A stretch of DNA of 18,347 nt from Batkoa obscura (GCA_030770535.1 JASVEC010000281.1:1-18347); one strand, 5' to 3'. Positions 1 to 12,030 are shown, counted from the first letter of the stretch. Translations and numbers: made by a program. Notes: generated by a model from the sequence alone, not told the origin.

Positions 1-359
1 GGACTCAAGAACATAACAGCTTAAGTGAATTATTATGCTAAATTCAATCATGGGGTTGAGAAAGCGATATTTCACATACTGATACTTTAAACCTATTAAT
101 AATTATAAAATCTTTTTAACAAATTCATTTCTTAAAAAACATTAAAAAATTTGATTAATCAAAAAATCAAATTAAAGTTACTCTGACCAAAATTTCAATA
201 ATAGCAACTTGATGTATTTCAATTTGCACTTCAATTTTGCAAAAAACTGAAACTTTCTAAACCAGCTATGTAATTTTGTAAATTTCAAATAGTCATAATT
301 CAGTAGCGTCTTAATTTGAATCGATTTTAAAAAAATAACCATTTTATAATTGTATCAAT
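1..359. other. Upstream flank / presumed promoter and 5' UTR of TAF1
   Basis: No coding potential is visible here. The stretch is very AT-rich. It holds one perfect 14-bp palindrome, TTTGATTAATCAAA, at 150-163, which could be a dimeric-factor site or simply chance in such AT-rich DNA. The TAF1 start codon follows directly at 360. I see no convincing TATA box that can be told apart from the background. Confidence 0.4.
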
Positions 360-3300
360 ATGTCACTTAATGGTTTATTTTTCGGTAATATTGATGAGGA
401 AGGCAATTTAGAAACCGATTTGGATAAGGTAAGTAGTTGAATTATTAGTGAACATATCAAAGCAAGAAATGTAATAATACTAACTTCATTTATTTCAGGA
501 AGTAGCCGAAAGTCTACAAAAAATGGAAGAGAGTGGAGCGAGTCATTTACTTGGTGAAATGTTCTCCGTTTCTGGTCTTGGTATTGATAGTAAAAGCTTA
601 AAAAAAACAGAGGAAGAAGAAGAAGAATGGAGCCTTAGTAAACAAAATAAATTAAAATTGCATGAAATTAAACCTATGGAGGGTGCAATGGATTATTCTG
701 ATTTCATAGAATTGGCAGAAGATACAGAAAGAGATGAAGAATTATATCAAAAAGGTTTACAAAGTTTGAAAAAGGAGAAACAAGAGGAAGATTATGACGA
801 GGATTATGATGATATTGATGATGAACAGAAAGTACATGAAAAATTAGATAAAAAAGAAGTAAATAAGAAAGAAGAAAATAAAAAAGTGGACTCAATTACC
901 AGTGCAATTACAACTCAAGATAAACCAACAGAAATAATTAAAGAAAAAGATTTAACCTTTGAAGAAGTTAAAAAAGCGTATCCAGCTTTTGAGCCTCATG
1001 GTATATTAAAATTTACGGATCTATTCGCTAATCCGAATTTTAAAAATCAGAAATATCCATTGAATTTTGCTAAAAAAGTGACTAATAATTTGGCTAAAAT
1101 AAAAAATCAATGTCCTACTATTACTAAAGAAATTGATGATCAATTGCTATTTAATGCGGATTATGAACCTCAGTCATCCCCTAATTTGTTAAATCATTTA
1201 ATTGAAATTTGTATGGAAAGTGAACTGCAAAGGAATCCACCTGTCGTCGATGAAACAATTTCTGTAAGTATTAAATTTTAATTATAGCAATAATATATTT
1301 ATTATTTAATTAGGAAGTTAATGATGAAGTACTAATGAATAGTAATATACCGGACTATTATGATCCATTAGAATTAGAAGATTGGGAAAATAAAATTGTA
1401 TGGGATATTAGTGAAAAGTAAATCGAATTATTATAAATAAAAAATAAATGATACTAATTAATTTAATAGTAATAAACAACAGCAACATAAAGAAGAAAAT
1501 GATATAGTAATTTAATTTTATTAATAATCAATCAACAATAATTCGATTTTTTAAATAGAAAAATACACTAGGTTTTTATAATCAGGAATTAAATGAAGGC
1601 AATTGGGAAAAAAATATAGCATGGGATGAAGAAACAAGCGAAAAAAGTGAATTATCCATTAATATTAGATTTAAATGATTCAAATATGTTATTTGAAATA
1701 GCGAATCAAGAAAAGAATCCAGAAAATAAGGGGGATGAAACTAGTTTATTACGTATGCGATTATTAAAGAAAGCACGTAAGATGGGGATTACGGGTATCT
1801 CTTTGTTGGGCAAAAATGTGGCACGAGATCAATTAGATAAATTTAATTTATCGAATGATTTATATTATGAAGCTATTATCGGGCAAAGCACAAAAAATTC
1901 GACAAACTTTTGGTCAAATTATTATTCAACATGCAGGGGTAGCTCAACGTCTTCAGCCTCCTTTTTTTAAAACACGATTGACTAAAAATGATTTAAGAAG
2001 ATGGCATAGGCCCCCAATTCATTTCCCTATTGGTATTGAGTTGAAATGTATGCCCTCGAAAAAAGTTAAAAAGAAAAAAATGAAGTTGAAAGCTAAAGAG
2101 GAATTTATGCAAAAACATAGAGAAGTTACTTTGAAAGATGATACTCCTTTTGTTTTAGTTGAATATAGTGTGAGTTATCTTTATTAATTATAAATTCAAT
2201 AAATAGGTTGAATTAATCAGTTAATTAATAGGAAGAATATCCACCTATTATACAAAATTGTGGTATGGGATCCTTATTAGTGAACTATTATCGTAAAAAA
2301 GATAAAGATGATGATTATATTCATGATGTAAGAATTAAAATTAAAATTTTGATTTGATAATATTACTAATAAATAATATTAAAAAATATAGCCCGATGTT
2401 GGGGAACCCATAATTTTAGAACCTACGGATGTATCTCCTTTTATGAATTTTGGGGATGTTGAGCCAGGGGAATTTAAAATGAGTTTATATAATAATTTAT
2501 TAAAAGCACCTGTATTTCATCATAAACCTAAAGCTACAGATTTTTTATTAATTCGGTAAAAATGGAATGTTTTGTTATTATAAATAATATTAATTAATTT
2601 ATTTCTTTAGTCATTCCATTAATGGGAAAAGTAAATATTTCATTCGAGAATTAACGGATTTATATGTGGCTGGTCAAACTTATCCTCAACAAGATGTACC
2701 AGGTCCTCATTCTAGAAGAATCACTACAACTATTAAAAATCGACTTCAAGTAAGTTTATTATTATTATTATTATAGTTGAAATATGTCCAAATTTAATTA
2801 ATATAATTTAATATGCTAGGTAGCTGCTTTTCGATTAATAAGAGCTAGTGCTAAGCGACATTTAAAAATCCAAAAATTGGCTAAATATTTCCCAGAATAC
2901 AATGAAAGTCAAATACGTACTAAATTAAAAGTAATTAGTTTTTAGTTTATAAGAAATAGTAGTATGTAAGTAATATCTAATATTAATATTAGGAATTTGC
3001 TGAGTATTCGAGATCTGGACCAAGTGTTGGTTATTGGAAATTAAGACCTAATGTTACTTTACCAACAGAAGAAGAATTAACTAAAATGTGTACACCAGAA
3101 ATGGTAATTTTTATTCAATTAAATAATATTAGTAATTTTTAAAAAAGAATTAACAATTAATAATCTTTAATAAGTTATGTTTATTTGAATCCATGCTAGT
3201 TGGGAAACGGCATTTACAAGATGCAGGGTATGGAAAATCAGCAGAACAAGAAGATGATGAAAATGAATTATCTTTAACTATTGAAGAACAATTAGCGCCT

Positions 3301-4704
3301 TGGATTACTACTAGAAATTTTATTAATGCAACGCAGGTAAAATAGAATTATCGTTAAAAGATAAGAGCGATAATAATATAATAAAACATATTTAGGGTAA
3401 AGCTATGTTAAAATTATATGGTGAGGGGGATCCTACTGGTCGTGGAGAAGGATTTTCATTTGTCAGAGTCTCTATGAAAGATATCTTTTTAAGAGCTGGT
3501 GAAAAAGCTGAAGAAAAATTAGGTAAACATTTATAATTTATATTATTTATTAACAATAATTAACAATAATTAGCTGAAATTGAAGCTCGACCTAAAAGTG
3601 CTCATCGATATAATGTTGCTGAACAACAAAAAATTTATAGGGAAGAAGTAAATTTGAAGTTTTATAGAAAGAATACTTATATTAATGAGAATTATTTAAA
3701 CTTAGATAACTAGAATTTGGGATACTCAGAATGCATTTTTAGCTAATACGGATGATTTTCAATTAACTGAAGAGGATAGTGATGAAGATATTGTAGGTCA
3801 TCAGCCGGTAAGTTTTAAGATAACATTTGTATTAGAATAACGATCAATAATTTAACCCATATTAATATTAATATGTTATTTGACCTGAATTATTATTTTA
3901 TTAGAATTCTCTATTTCTTAAAAGAGACCCCAGTTTAGATTTAAGAACAGCCAAATCTTCCCGTCAATCTTCAGTTTCGCCAAAGCACATTGAATCACCA
4001 TTTGAAACTGGGTCTATTGCAGGCACAAATAATTTAGAAGATGATATCTCAGTAGCTGGTTCTATTGGTTCGAATAAATCGGAATTAAGTAAAAAGAAAG
4101 TGTTGATTGTTAAAAGATTAGTGAGTTTTTTCGATTAAAAGCTCATAGTTAATGGGGGTATTAATGAGGTATTATTAGGTACGTAAAATGGGTCAAGAAG
4201 AATGGGTTACGGAAAAAATTACACACCCGGCCGTTATTAAAGCGTATATGAGGAGAAGGGACACAATTAGAAATCCAAAATTGAAGTAAATTAATATTAA
4301 TACAAACAAGAATTTATATCAATGCATTAATATATTATTTAGTGAACCAATATCTGTCGATGAATTGAGAAAAAGGTAAATTAATTTTATATATTTATAT
4401 TTTAATAAAATCATTAAATTATAATATGATTAACAGAACCGCGGATCAACTTGTTAAAGTTAAAAATTCAAAAGAAAGAAGATTAAATAAATTAAAAGCA
4501 CAGGAAGCTACTCAAGGTGGTACTATTCCTTCTCATTTAGCCCCAAGGGGTAAAAAAGAATTGATTGTAAGCAGAATTTATTGAATGGATTTTTGTTGTA
4601 TATTAATTATAATTACTTTATTTTAGCGTAAATGTGGCAATTGTGGTGAATTGGGTCATATGAAAACAAATCGTAAATGTCCAAAATATCATGAGTTTAA
4701 TTAA
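360..4704 (+). CDS. TAF1: TAF1, TFIID subunit 1 (19 exons, no bromodomains)
   Basis: TAF1 is the nuclear scaffold of TFIID, binding TBP and promoter DNA for RNA polymerase II initiation. Exons by my splicing: 360-428, 499-1263, 1314-1417, 1470-1506, 1559-2169, 2232-2327, 2392-2555, 2611-2749, 2820-2930, 2993-3103, 3175-3336, 3396-3522, 3574-3647, 3706-3807, 3905-4120, 4179-4285, 4343-4375, 4437-4566, 4627-4704; about 1077 aa. The start MSLNGLFFGNIDEEG leads into an acidic region. The conserved TAF1 core (DUF3591 type) runs from about residue 415 to 880, with matches such as FGQIIIQHA, WHRPP, DFLLIR, YFIREL, DVPGP, QDAGYG and DPTGRGEGFSFV. HPAVIKAYMRRR follows. The end is a zinc knuckle C-x2-C-x4-H-x6-C at residues 1055-1070, then stop. 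Human TAF1 continues into two bromodomains; fungal TAF1 usually does not. Oddity: exon 5 changes frame twice, near 1641-1655 and near 1881. Intron 1 has TACTAAC at 478-484. Confidence 0.93.
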
Positions 4705-4868
4705 AGTAAGAAACAATGTTTTTAATGGATAAGTGGGATTGGATGTGAGTAAGGAATTTATTTTTAAAAAAAAGTAATGCTTTTAAATTATTAAAAAATA
4801 ATTGAATAAAATTTTCTATTTTCATTAAACTATTTTTATAAAATTAAAGTTAAAATTAAATTTTTAAT

Positions 4869-4900
4869 ACTATTTTTATTTTAAATGCAATAAAAATAGT
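4869..4900. terminator. Candidate bidirectional 3'-end element between convergent genes
   Basis: A perfect 12-bp inverted repeat, ACTATTTTTATT (4869-4880) and AATAAAAATAGT (4889-4900), has an 8-nt loop. Each arm carries AATAAA on one strand: plus 4889-4894, and minus reading 4880-4875. It lies between the stop codons of TAF1 (4704) and RPA135 (4994). A second plus-strand AATAAA is at 4805-4810. AATAAA is the canonical eukaryotic poly(A) hexamer. A shared role in 3'-end formation is my inference. Confidence 0.5.
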
Positions 4901-4993
4901 TAATAAAAAAGAGAATGAAAAATAATAACTAATCTATCTATAAAAAAGTATCACCAACTTCATATTGTCTTACAACTCCGCTTTCTTTTTAAC

Positions 4994-7900
4994 TTATTCA
5001 GTAATTGCTAAATTCAATTTAATATTCATAGCCATTAATTCAGTAGCTAAAAATCTAAATACATAAGGTATAGCAATTAAATCAATGGAAGAATTTTCTA
5101 AACAAGTACGGCATTGTAAATGACGTTTGTTATTTAACTTGTTATTACTAATCGATAATGTTGATAAAAAGGAACCACATGTACGGCAAACATAAACCTA
5201 ATAAAATAATAATAATTAAAAAAAATTAAAAAAAGTAAAAAAATAAAAACTATTTTACCTGAGAATAATCCGAACAATTCATTAATCTATCTTGTAATAA
5301 AAAGGAAACTCCATGAGCCAATAAAGAATCTCTTTCCATCTCACCAAATCGAATACCACCTGCCCTCTTTCTCCCTTTAATTGGTTGTTGAGTTAATGCA
5401 TGAACAGGGCCAGTTGCTCTCACTTGGTATTTATCTGAAACCATATGTCTTAAACGTTGGTAATAGACCACCTAATAACAAATAAATAAATAGTAACAAT
5501 AAATGATAAGATCACTTACTCCAAGATAAATATCCACTTTGAATTCTTCACCAGTAATACCCGAATACATTGGTTCATTACCATAATAATTATAACCTGC
5601 TTTAATCAATTGTTCACCAAAATAATCTGTTGCTGTGTCTTTTTCATTAAATGTAAATGGTGTAGCATCTTGTTCTAAACCATGTAAAGCTCCTGCTTTA
5701 CCTGCCATACTTTCAACAAACATACCGATAGTCATTCGAGATGGGAAAGCATGTGGATTAATAATAATATCTGGCTGAATACCAGATTCTGAAAAGGGCA
5801 TATCAATAGCTGGCCATTTTTGACTGCATACACCTTTTTGACCATGTCGAGATGAAAACTTATCGCCAATAATTGGAGATCTAGGTACCCGAAATTTAAT
5901 GATTAATTTAGTTAATTCTCGATTACCCAATGGACTACCAGTTAAAATGACGTCATCAATAATAGCATCTTCACTTGATTTATATTTAATAATCTTAGTT
6001 TTATTAGTAATATGGTTATGAACCGCATATAAAGCAGAACCAGTTGTTAATTTAGCCCCAATAAAAGGCAAACCGTCTTTATCTAATGTATCATTGATAG
6101 AAGGTGCTACTTTACTTCCAGGTGCAAATCCAAAATGTGCTGTTCTAACTTCACCTCGATTTAAATTTTCTTCCAAATCAATAACTTCTGTTTTATAAAC
6201 AGTACCATAACCAAATCCTCTTTCATGAGATGATTTATTTAATATCATAGCATCTTCCATATCATAACCAGTATATGAAATAACACATACAACGGCATTA
6301 GTGCCATTAGGAAATTCATCTAAAGCATAATTATTATGTAATTTAGGACGAACAATTGGAGATTGTCCAGTTTGTAATCGATATAATTTATTATCAGTTC
6401 TATATTTTAATGCTTGTGCTGGTGTACCCATAGTTTGTTTACCCATTTGACATTGATACATATTACGTGGACTTTGATTAAAATCCGAAAATGGAGTTAA
6501 ATTAGCAACAACACTTAATATATTAGTTGGTGTATATTCAATGTGAGTAGTTATACCAGGTACAATATCTTCTTTCATACATGCAATTTCCATATAAACT
6601 TGCTCAAATGGTCCAATAATATCTTGTTTTCCATTTTCAATGTATTTAACTGGTCGTGTCATACGTGATGGTGATGAAAATAAATACAATCCAGGATATT
6701 GTCCACCATTACTTGGGGGTATATAACCAATTTCTAAATCCAATGGTATATCATTAGATCCATTAATTTTGATTTTTCTTAATTGTTTAGCAATAAGTAA
6801 TGCATCTTCTATATTACAATATCCAATTAATTTACCATCTAATTGAACTGAAATTGAATCTTTTGTACCAGTATAAATACTAGTAATTGGTGTAACACCA
6901 AGGGTAACTAATACGTTTAATACATTATTAACATTTGGAAATCTAGTAACAATGTGACATTTATGAGCTAAATGATTTAATAAACCACAAGGAGAACCAT
7001 CCGGTGTATGTACTGGACATAAAAATCCCCATGCTTCTGGTAATAATTTACGTACTGAGGTTGTCTTTAATTCAGCAAAGAAAGCACCACGATGAATACA
7101 TTGAAAGTGAGAAATATAACGTAGAAAATTTAATTTTTCTGCAGCAATAACGTAACCTGCTACTTGCATTTGATCCAATCCAGATTTACTAACCAAATTT
7201 CCTGTTGCTAAAAAGAAATGTAATTTACTACCAATATCTGAATTAATTCTGTTAATAATCGTATTGATATAATTTTTTTTCATTATATCCGCTGTACTAT
7301 TTTTACGACGATGATCTAGAGTTAAAGCTATTTTAATGTTATTTAAATAATCATCAATTCTTTCCTTTAAGATAGCATTATATAACTGACCACCCAATAA
7401 AACTTCGTGAAATTGAGGAGAATCTGGATTATCTGCACAAACTTTACCTGCAGCTAAAGCATATAATTTACTAATCATATGAATTAATAAATTAAATTTA
7501 TCAAGATTATTATTTAAATGAACAAATATCAAATCTTTTAATAATACTTTTCCAATTTCATGTAATGGTAAACCATCATCTACGTCCATAACTACTCGAA
7601 ATTTACTAGCTAAATATTCCAAACATTGCTTATTAGTAAACACATTATATTCTTTAAAACTTCTTAATAAAACTTCAACGCGATCAATTAAAAAGGAATT
7701 ATCAATATCTTCTTTAACAATGGCATCAAAAATATCTTTATCACTAACTTCTAAAAACGCTTTTAATACAATCATTGCTGGTACTAGGTATTCTTGTTTT
7801 CTATAATAAAATTTAACAACACAGTTACCATCTGTAAGATAATGAACTGTAATTGTAGATGAAGTTTCATCATCTCTTACACATCTAATAACAGCACCAT

Positions 7901-8578
7901 AATTAGAATAATTAGACCCACGATTACTGAAAGAAGGTCGAACTAATAAAGTTACCTAATAAAAAAAAGAATTAAATACTAGCTTAAAAAATAGTAAAAC
8001 AATAAACTTACAATATTTCTTCTAGGTGCAATTAACAAACGGATAATTTTTTCAATCCCATTAATAATAAAATAACCTCCCATTTCCTCGGATTCTTCAT
8101 GTTTACTCACCAATTTTTTGGGTCCAAATTTATACAAGTTACATTTACTTGATTTAATCATAATAGGAGCTTGGCCTAAAATTTTAGGTTCACTTATTAT
8201 AGGTCCATCATTAATTTGATAACAAAGTTTAGCACTAATAGCACCAGCATAGGTAGTTCTTCTTTCTCTACATTCACTTGGATAAACCAATCGATCTGAA
8301 GAATATTTTTCTCGATCCGAAAGTACTGGACGAGAAATACTAACATTTTCGATCCAAATTTTAATTCTATTCCCTTTAACTCGTTCTGTTAATGTACTAC
8401 CATCATAAAATATTTTGGGTCGGATGTTTTTTATAGCAAGGTCAAGGATACCACGGGTATCATTAGGGCGATCACATGTAAAAATATTGTTAAAGCCTTC
8501 AATATGATGACGGGTAATGGTCTGTAAATCAGGGTATTGGAAATCATCACTTTGTGTGCTTGTGGTGTTCGGGGCCAT
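4994..8578 (-). CDS. RPA135: RNA polymerase I second-largest subunit (RPA135/POLR1B)
   Basis: This is the second-largest catalytic subunit of nucleolar RNA polymerase I, which transcribes rDNA. Four exons on the minus strand: 8578-8012, 7955-5520, 5471-5259, 5197-4994, giving 1139 aa (family about 1135-1200). Introns are 56, 48 and 61 nt, all GT-AG. Visible family blocks in order: protrusion with [22 protein letters not shown] across the first junction, [11 protein letters not shown], the fork region [37 protein letters not shown], the catalytic region [20 protein letters not shown], the hybrid-binding [15 protein letters not shown], and [13 protein letters not shown]. The last exon carries a C-terminal zinc site, CRTCG and CRTCL. 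The blocks match Pol I rather than Pol II or III B subunits. It ends at [12 protein letters not shown], so the C-terminus looks complete. It converges with TAF1. Confidence 0.96.
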
Positions 8579-10333
8579 TTCTTTAATCTATAATATGGTT
8601 AAAATTAGAAAATAGAATTTTCTGGGCTATGAATGAAAATTTATGGGACTTTATAAATTTGATCCGAGGATTGAAATTTTGGGCAAAGATGTTATTCTGG
8701 ATTTGCTTTTGAGAATAAGTTAAATTCATTATAATCCAAGTCTTCGATTTTGGTTAACAATAATGATAATAAATCAAATATAGATACTATGAAATTTTTT
8801 TGTGATTAATAGCTTTTTTTTTACTACCAATTAGTTTAAACATGATTTTTCTTACCTACCTTGAAGTTATAATCAAATAAAAAAATTATTATATACAATA
8901 TAACTCTGGTCCAAATTGTTGATTTAGTCATGCTTTAGTTTTCTCACTTCATTCTCTTAAAAGGCTTATTTTTAAAGCAATGGGATATTTCGTTTAATAA
9001 TTTTACTAACAATCTTTCCGCTCAAATAGCGCTTAAAAAATGGAAAGGGTAATGAAACCGAAAAAATATTCTCATACCTTTTGGAAATATTTGAACTTGT
9101 TATATCAAGGATAAAGTAAAAATTGATGATAAGTTAAAATGCGCAAAGTGTTTAGCAATTTCAAAATAGTCAATTGTCAGTGCTTAATATCCTAATTTAA
9201 GAATTAAGTAATTATTTTCACAATAAATATTAGTTTCAAAAACCTTGTACCTAGTTTATACGCTATTTATATTATTTTACAGAAGGATAAACAATACAAA
9301 ATAGATGATGTCAATGCTCAAAGGTAGTTCATAAAATAATGTTGTCAATTTATAATTTATTAGTTTAAGATAAAGCTAGCTCTTATTATACAATTTATGG
9401 TGGTATGATAATGATTAAATTTTAATGCAAATACATCTATTGCAATTCTTTTTTAGCCTATTTAACGTCTTATTTAAGAAAAAAGTCAATGTTAAAATAT
9501 ACTTAAATGATCAGCTATCAGAAAAATTGGGTATGCAAATAGACTACTTATAAAAACTATTGCCAAAAAGTTACAAAAGAGCTGCAACAGCTGCATTCAA
9601 ATAACTTCACATTCGAGTGGACATCGAGTTTACAATTATTTTATTTCTTTTATAAATTATGTAATTGTTCATTAAAAATGAAATTTATACTAAATATCAG
9701 ATAAAGTATTAGGACCAGGCTTTAAAAAATCGTTTATACAAATTATTTAACTATAAAAGGTATCATTAAATGGGTTTTTAGAGGTAAAGCATATGTAGCC
9801 ATCAATTTGTTGAACCTAAAATAGTGCAATTTTAAATTAGTATTTTTTGACTGTTTGAGTTGAATTAAAGCCTAATTTTAAGCTGAGCGAATTGATACTA
9901 CTGAGGGATTTTAAAAATGATAGTTTCATTTTTGATAGCCAAGCTGTTAACATTTGCCATAGTTTACTTTTGAGCATTAATTGCTATACTGTCCTATCAT
10001 TATAGTAACATGTGAATAATCTTAGTTTAATATAGCCGAATTTCGATATTTTTATATTTTCATTAACAATTTCAATTCATCCTAATTCCCTCGAATTTTG
10101 GTTTGATGATCTTTAAAATTCCATTTTTGGAATTTTTTTTACTTTTATAACAAAATCGACAAGTTATTTAAAAATAATTGAAGATCGGGGATGTATATCA
10201 AAGAGCTTCACTAAAATCCAAGTCAATCAATAAAGAGGTTAATTTGAGTTTTTTAAATCCTCTATTTTTTATTAATATTTTTCTATTTTCTATCTATTTT
10301 TTGAAGCCCGGTTGCTTCACGTTTTGAAAAAAA
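8579..10333. other. Intergenic spacer between RPA135 and the secreted repeat-protein gene
   Basis: This is a 1.75-kb AT-rich spacer containing the upstream regions of two divergent genes. I find no ORF with family resemblance and no tRNA-like fold. One degenerate copy of the MITE family lies at about 8979-9076. A short direct repeat, GCTGCA ACA GCTGCA, occurs near 9580-9600. The last 100 bp, rich in T and then A, lead into the next start codon in the context AAAAAAAATGAAA. Nothing else can be supported. Confidence 0.4.
8979..9076 (-). mobile_element. MITE-like element, copy 1 (degenerate)
   Basis: This is the most diverged copy. Its interior (TTTTACTAACAATCTTTC, then CTCAAATAGCGCTTAAAAAA, then TGGAAA and GTAATGAAAC) aligns with the other seven copies, but the terminal repeats are eroded: the left end reads AATGGGATAT and the right end TTCTCATA. 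The edges are approximate. The element has no coding capacity. Confidence 0.7.
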
Positions 10334-11808
10334 ATGAAACTTCAACTTACATGGATAATAATTGCTCTTTTATCAGGTCAAATTGCTTCTTTAGACCCAA
10401 AAGCAGAAGATGTGAAAAATGAATCTTCAATAAAAGATAAAAATACTGTAAAAGAATTAGCAAACAATAAAGAGCCTCAAGTTTCTCCTCAATTTGGCGC
10501 TCAAGGTCAATTTGGTGCTCAAGACTCATTTGGTGGCCATGCTCAATTTGGTGAAGCTCAAGGGCAGTTTAGCGGAATGGATCAATTTGGAGGAGGTCAA
10601 GACCAATTCGGGGGAGCTCAAGGACAGTTTGGAGGAGGCCAAGGGCAGTTTGGCGGAATAGATCAATTTGGAGGAGGTCAAGACCAATTCGGAGGGGCTC
10701 AAGGACAATTTGGAGGAGGTCAAGACCAATTCGGGGGAGCTCAAGGACAATTTGGAGGAGGTCAAGGACAGTTTGGCGGGATAGATCAATTTGGAGGAGG
10801 CCAAGACCAATTCGCAGGGGCTCAAGGACAGTTTGGAGGAGGTCAAGACCAATTCGGAGGGGCTCAAGGACAATTTGGAGGAGGTCAAGGACAGTTTGGC
10901 GGGATAGATCAATTTGGAGGAGGCCAAGACCAATTCGCAGGGGCTCAAGGACAGTTTGGAGGAGGTCAAGACCAATTCGGAGGGGCTCAAGGACAATTTG
11001 GAGGAGGTCAAGACCAATTCGGGGGAGGTCAAGGACAATTTGGAGGAGGTCAAGGACAGTTTGGAGGAGGTCAAGACCAATTCGGAGGGGCTCAAGGACA
11101 ATTTGGAGGAGGTCAAGGGCAATTCGGAGGAGGTCAAGGACAATTTGGTGGTCAAGGACAGTTTGGAGGAGCACAAGGCCAATTTGGTGGTGGACAAAAT
11201 CTTCCAAGAGGGTCCACCAAACCTCCACCAAACGGTTTAGTAAGTCCAAACCAGCTTCCACCTAGGATTTTAAAATTCTTTGGCTCTTATGGAAACAAAG
11301 GAGGTCTTATTGATGTGTTCACTGAGGATGATGTACCAAAAAGTATATGGGATGGCAAAATTGGAAACCGCCCAGGTAATAATTAATCCACTATTTTAAT
11401 ACTGTATTAACATATTTAGATGGAACTTATCAAAGAAACCGCCTATCAAGATCACTTTATATTGGAAAGATTAGAATTCCTTATGGTGCAAGAGGCTGCT
11501 CAACTAATATTTTTGAATGGGCTTTCAAACATACTCTTACTCATCTTACCCAAGATATTATCGATCTTTTAAACATGTCGCTCCATGGAGATATTAATAG
11601 TTTAGCTATCTGGTTGTCAGAATTCGGATTCATGCATAGTGTTGGACTTATTGAGGATGTCTTTAATCTAGTTAACCCAGTGAATCTTGCCAATACCGTT
11701 TTTCAATTTGCTGGTGGTAAAAAAGAAGGTTTTTGTCTTGCAGGTACTGTAGAGTCTTTTGAAAATTACAGACGTAAAAAAGCTTTAGGATTAAGGAATG
11801 TTACTTAG
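10334..11808 (+). CDS. Putative secreted Gly/Gln/Phe-repeat protein with unknown C-terminal domain
   Basis: Two exons, 10334-11375 and 11420-11808, joined in frame across a 44-nt GT-AG intron; 476 aa. Residues 1-19 (MKLQLTWIIIALLSGQIAS) look like a signal peptide. Residues about 20-52 are charged and Lys/Asn/Glu-rich. Residues 53 to about 287 are an array of 7-residue units of the type QDQFGGA / QGQFGGG with occasional IDQFGGG. A Pro-rich linker follows. The C-terminal ~170 residues are non-repetitive, continue across the intron, and have two cysteines (RGCSTN, EGFCLAG) and hydrophobic helices. I do not recognise this domain. A secreted structural, wall-associated or matrix protein is a reasonable inference from the signal peptide and low-complexity repeats. 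GQFG recalls FG nucleoporins, but a signal peptide argues against that. The start is the first ATG, just after A8. Confidence 0.8.
10490..11196 (+). repeat. Coding minisatellite: 21-bp heptad units in 123-bp higher-order repeats
   Basis: Units of about 21 bp encode Q-(D/G)-Q-F-G-G-(A/G). A higher-order unit of 123 bp (41 aa: five heptads plus one 6-residue DQFGGG unit) is seen three times in a row, anchored on CAGTTTGGCGG at 10646, 10769 and 10892. The second and third copies look almost identical and share the variant QFAGA, while the first has QFGGA. This suggests recent unequal exchange or slippage. Outside these, shorter heptads are arranged less regularly. Confidence 0.9.
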
Positions 11809-11927
11809 CTAGTAAACTAAACTTACTAAGAATTTTAAATAAAATAGTTCAAAGTTATTCAAGACTATTCATGAATATTAATAGTTTTTAAATATTGTTT
11901 AAACATCAAACTTTAAGATCAACAATA

Positions 11928-12029
11928 TATGGGGATATATTTTTTTATTCAAGAATTTTACTAACAATCTTTCTGCTCAAATAGTGCTTAAAAAATGGAA
12001 AAATAATGAAACTAAAAAACAGCCCCATA
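11928..12029 (-). mobile_element. MITE-like element, copy 2, abutting the GFA stop codon
   Basis: 102 bp, bounded by TATGGGGAT at the left and CCCCATA at the right, an inverted pair that begins and ends in TA. The interior TTTTACTAACAATCTTTC and AAATAGTGCTTAAAAAATGG matches the other copies. It ends one base before the stop codon (12033-12031) of the minus-strand GFA gene, so it occupies the start of that gene's 3' UTR. Confidence 0.82.
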
Positions 12030-12030
12030 T

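Noticed and set aside
150-163. Perfect 14-bp palindrome upstream of TAF1
   Set aside because: It is made only of common AT-rich words. Noted in the flank entry but not supported as a regulatory site.
704-895. Minus-strand open frame inside TAF1 exon 2
   Set aside because: It is the antisense shadow of an acidic, Lys/Glu-rich coding stretch.
2761-2777. ATT microsatellite in TAF1 intron 8
   Set aside because: A short simple repeat inside an intron, ordinary for this base composition.
10490-11196. FG-nucleoporin identity for the GQFGG repeat protein
   Set aside because: A clear N-terminal signal peptide and an unrelated C-terminal domain argue for secretion rather than the nuclear pore.
10526-11261. 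Long open frames on the minus strand and in another plus frame across the heptad array
   Set aside because: They exist because the 21-bp unit lacks stop codons in several frames. They have repeat-only composition, no signal or family match, and the forward frame explains the region.
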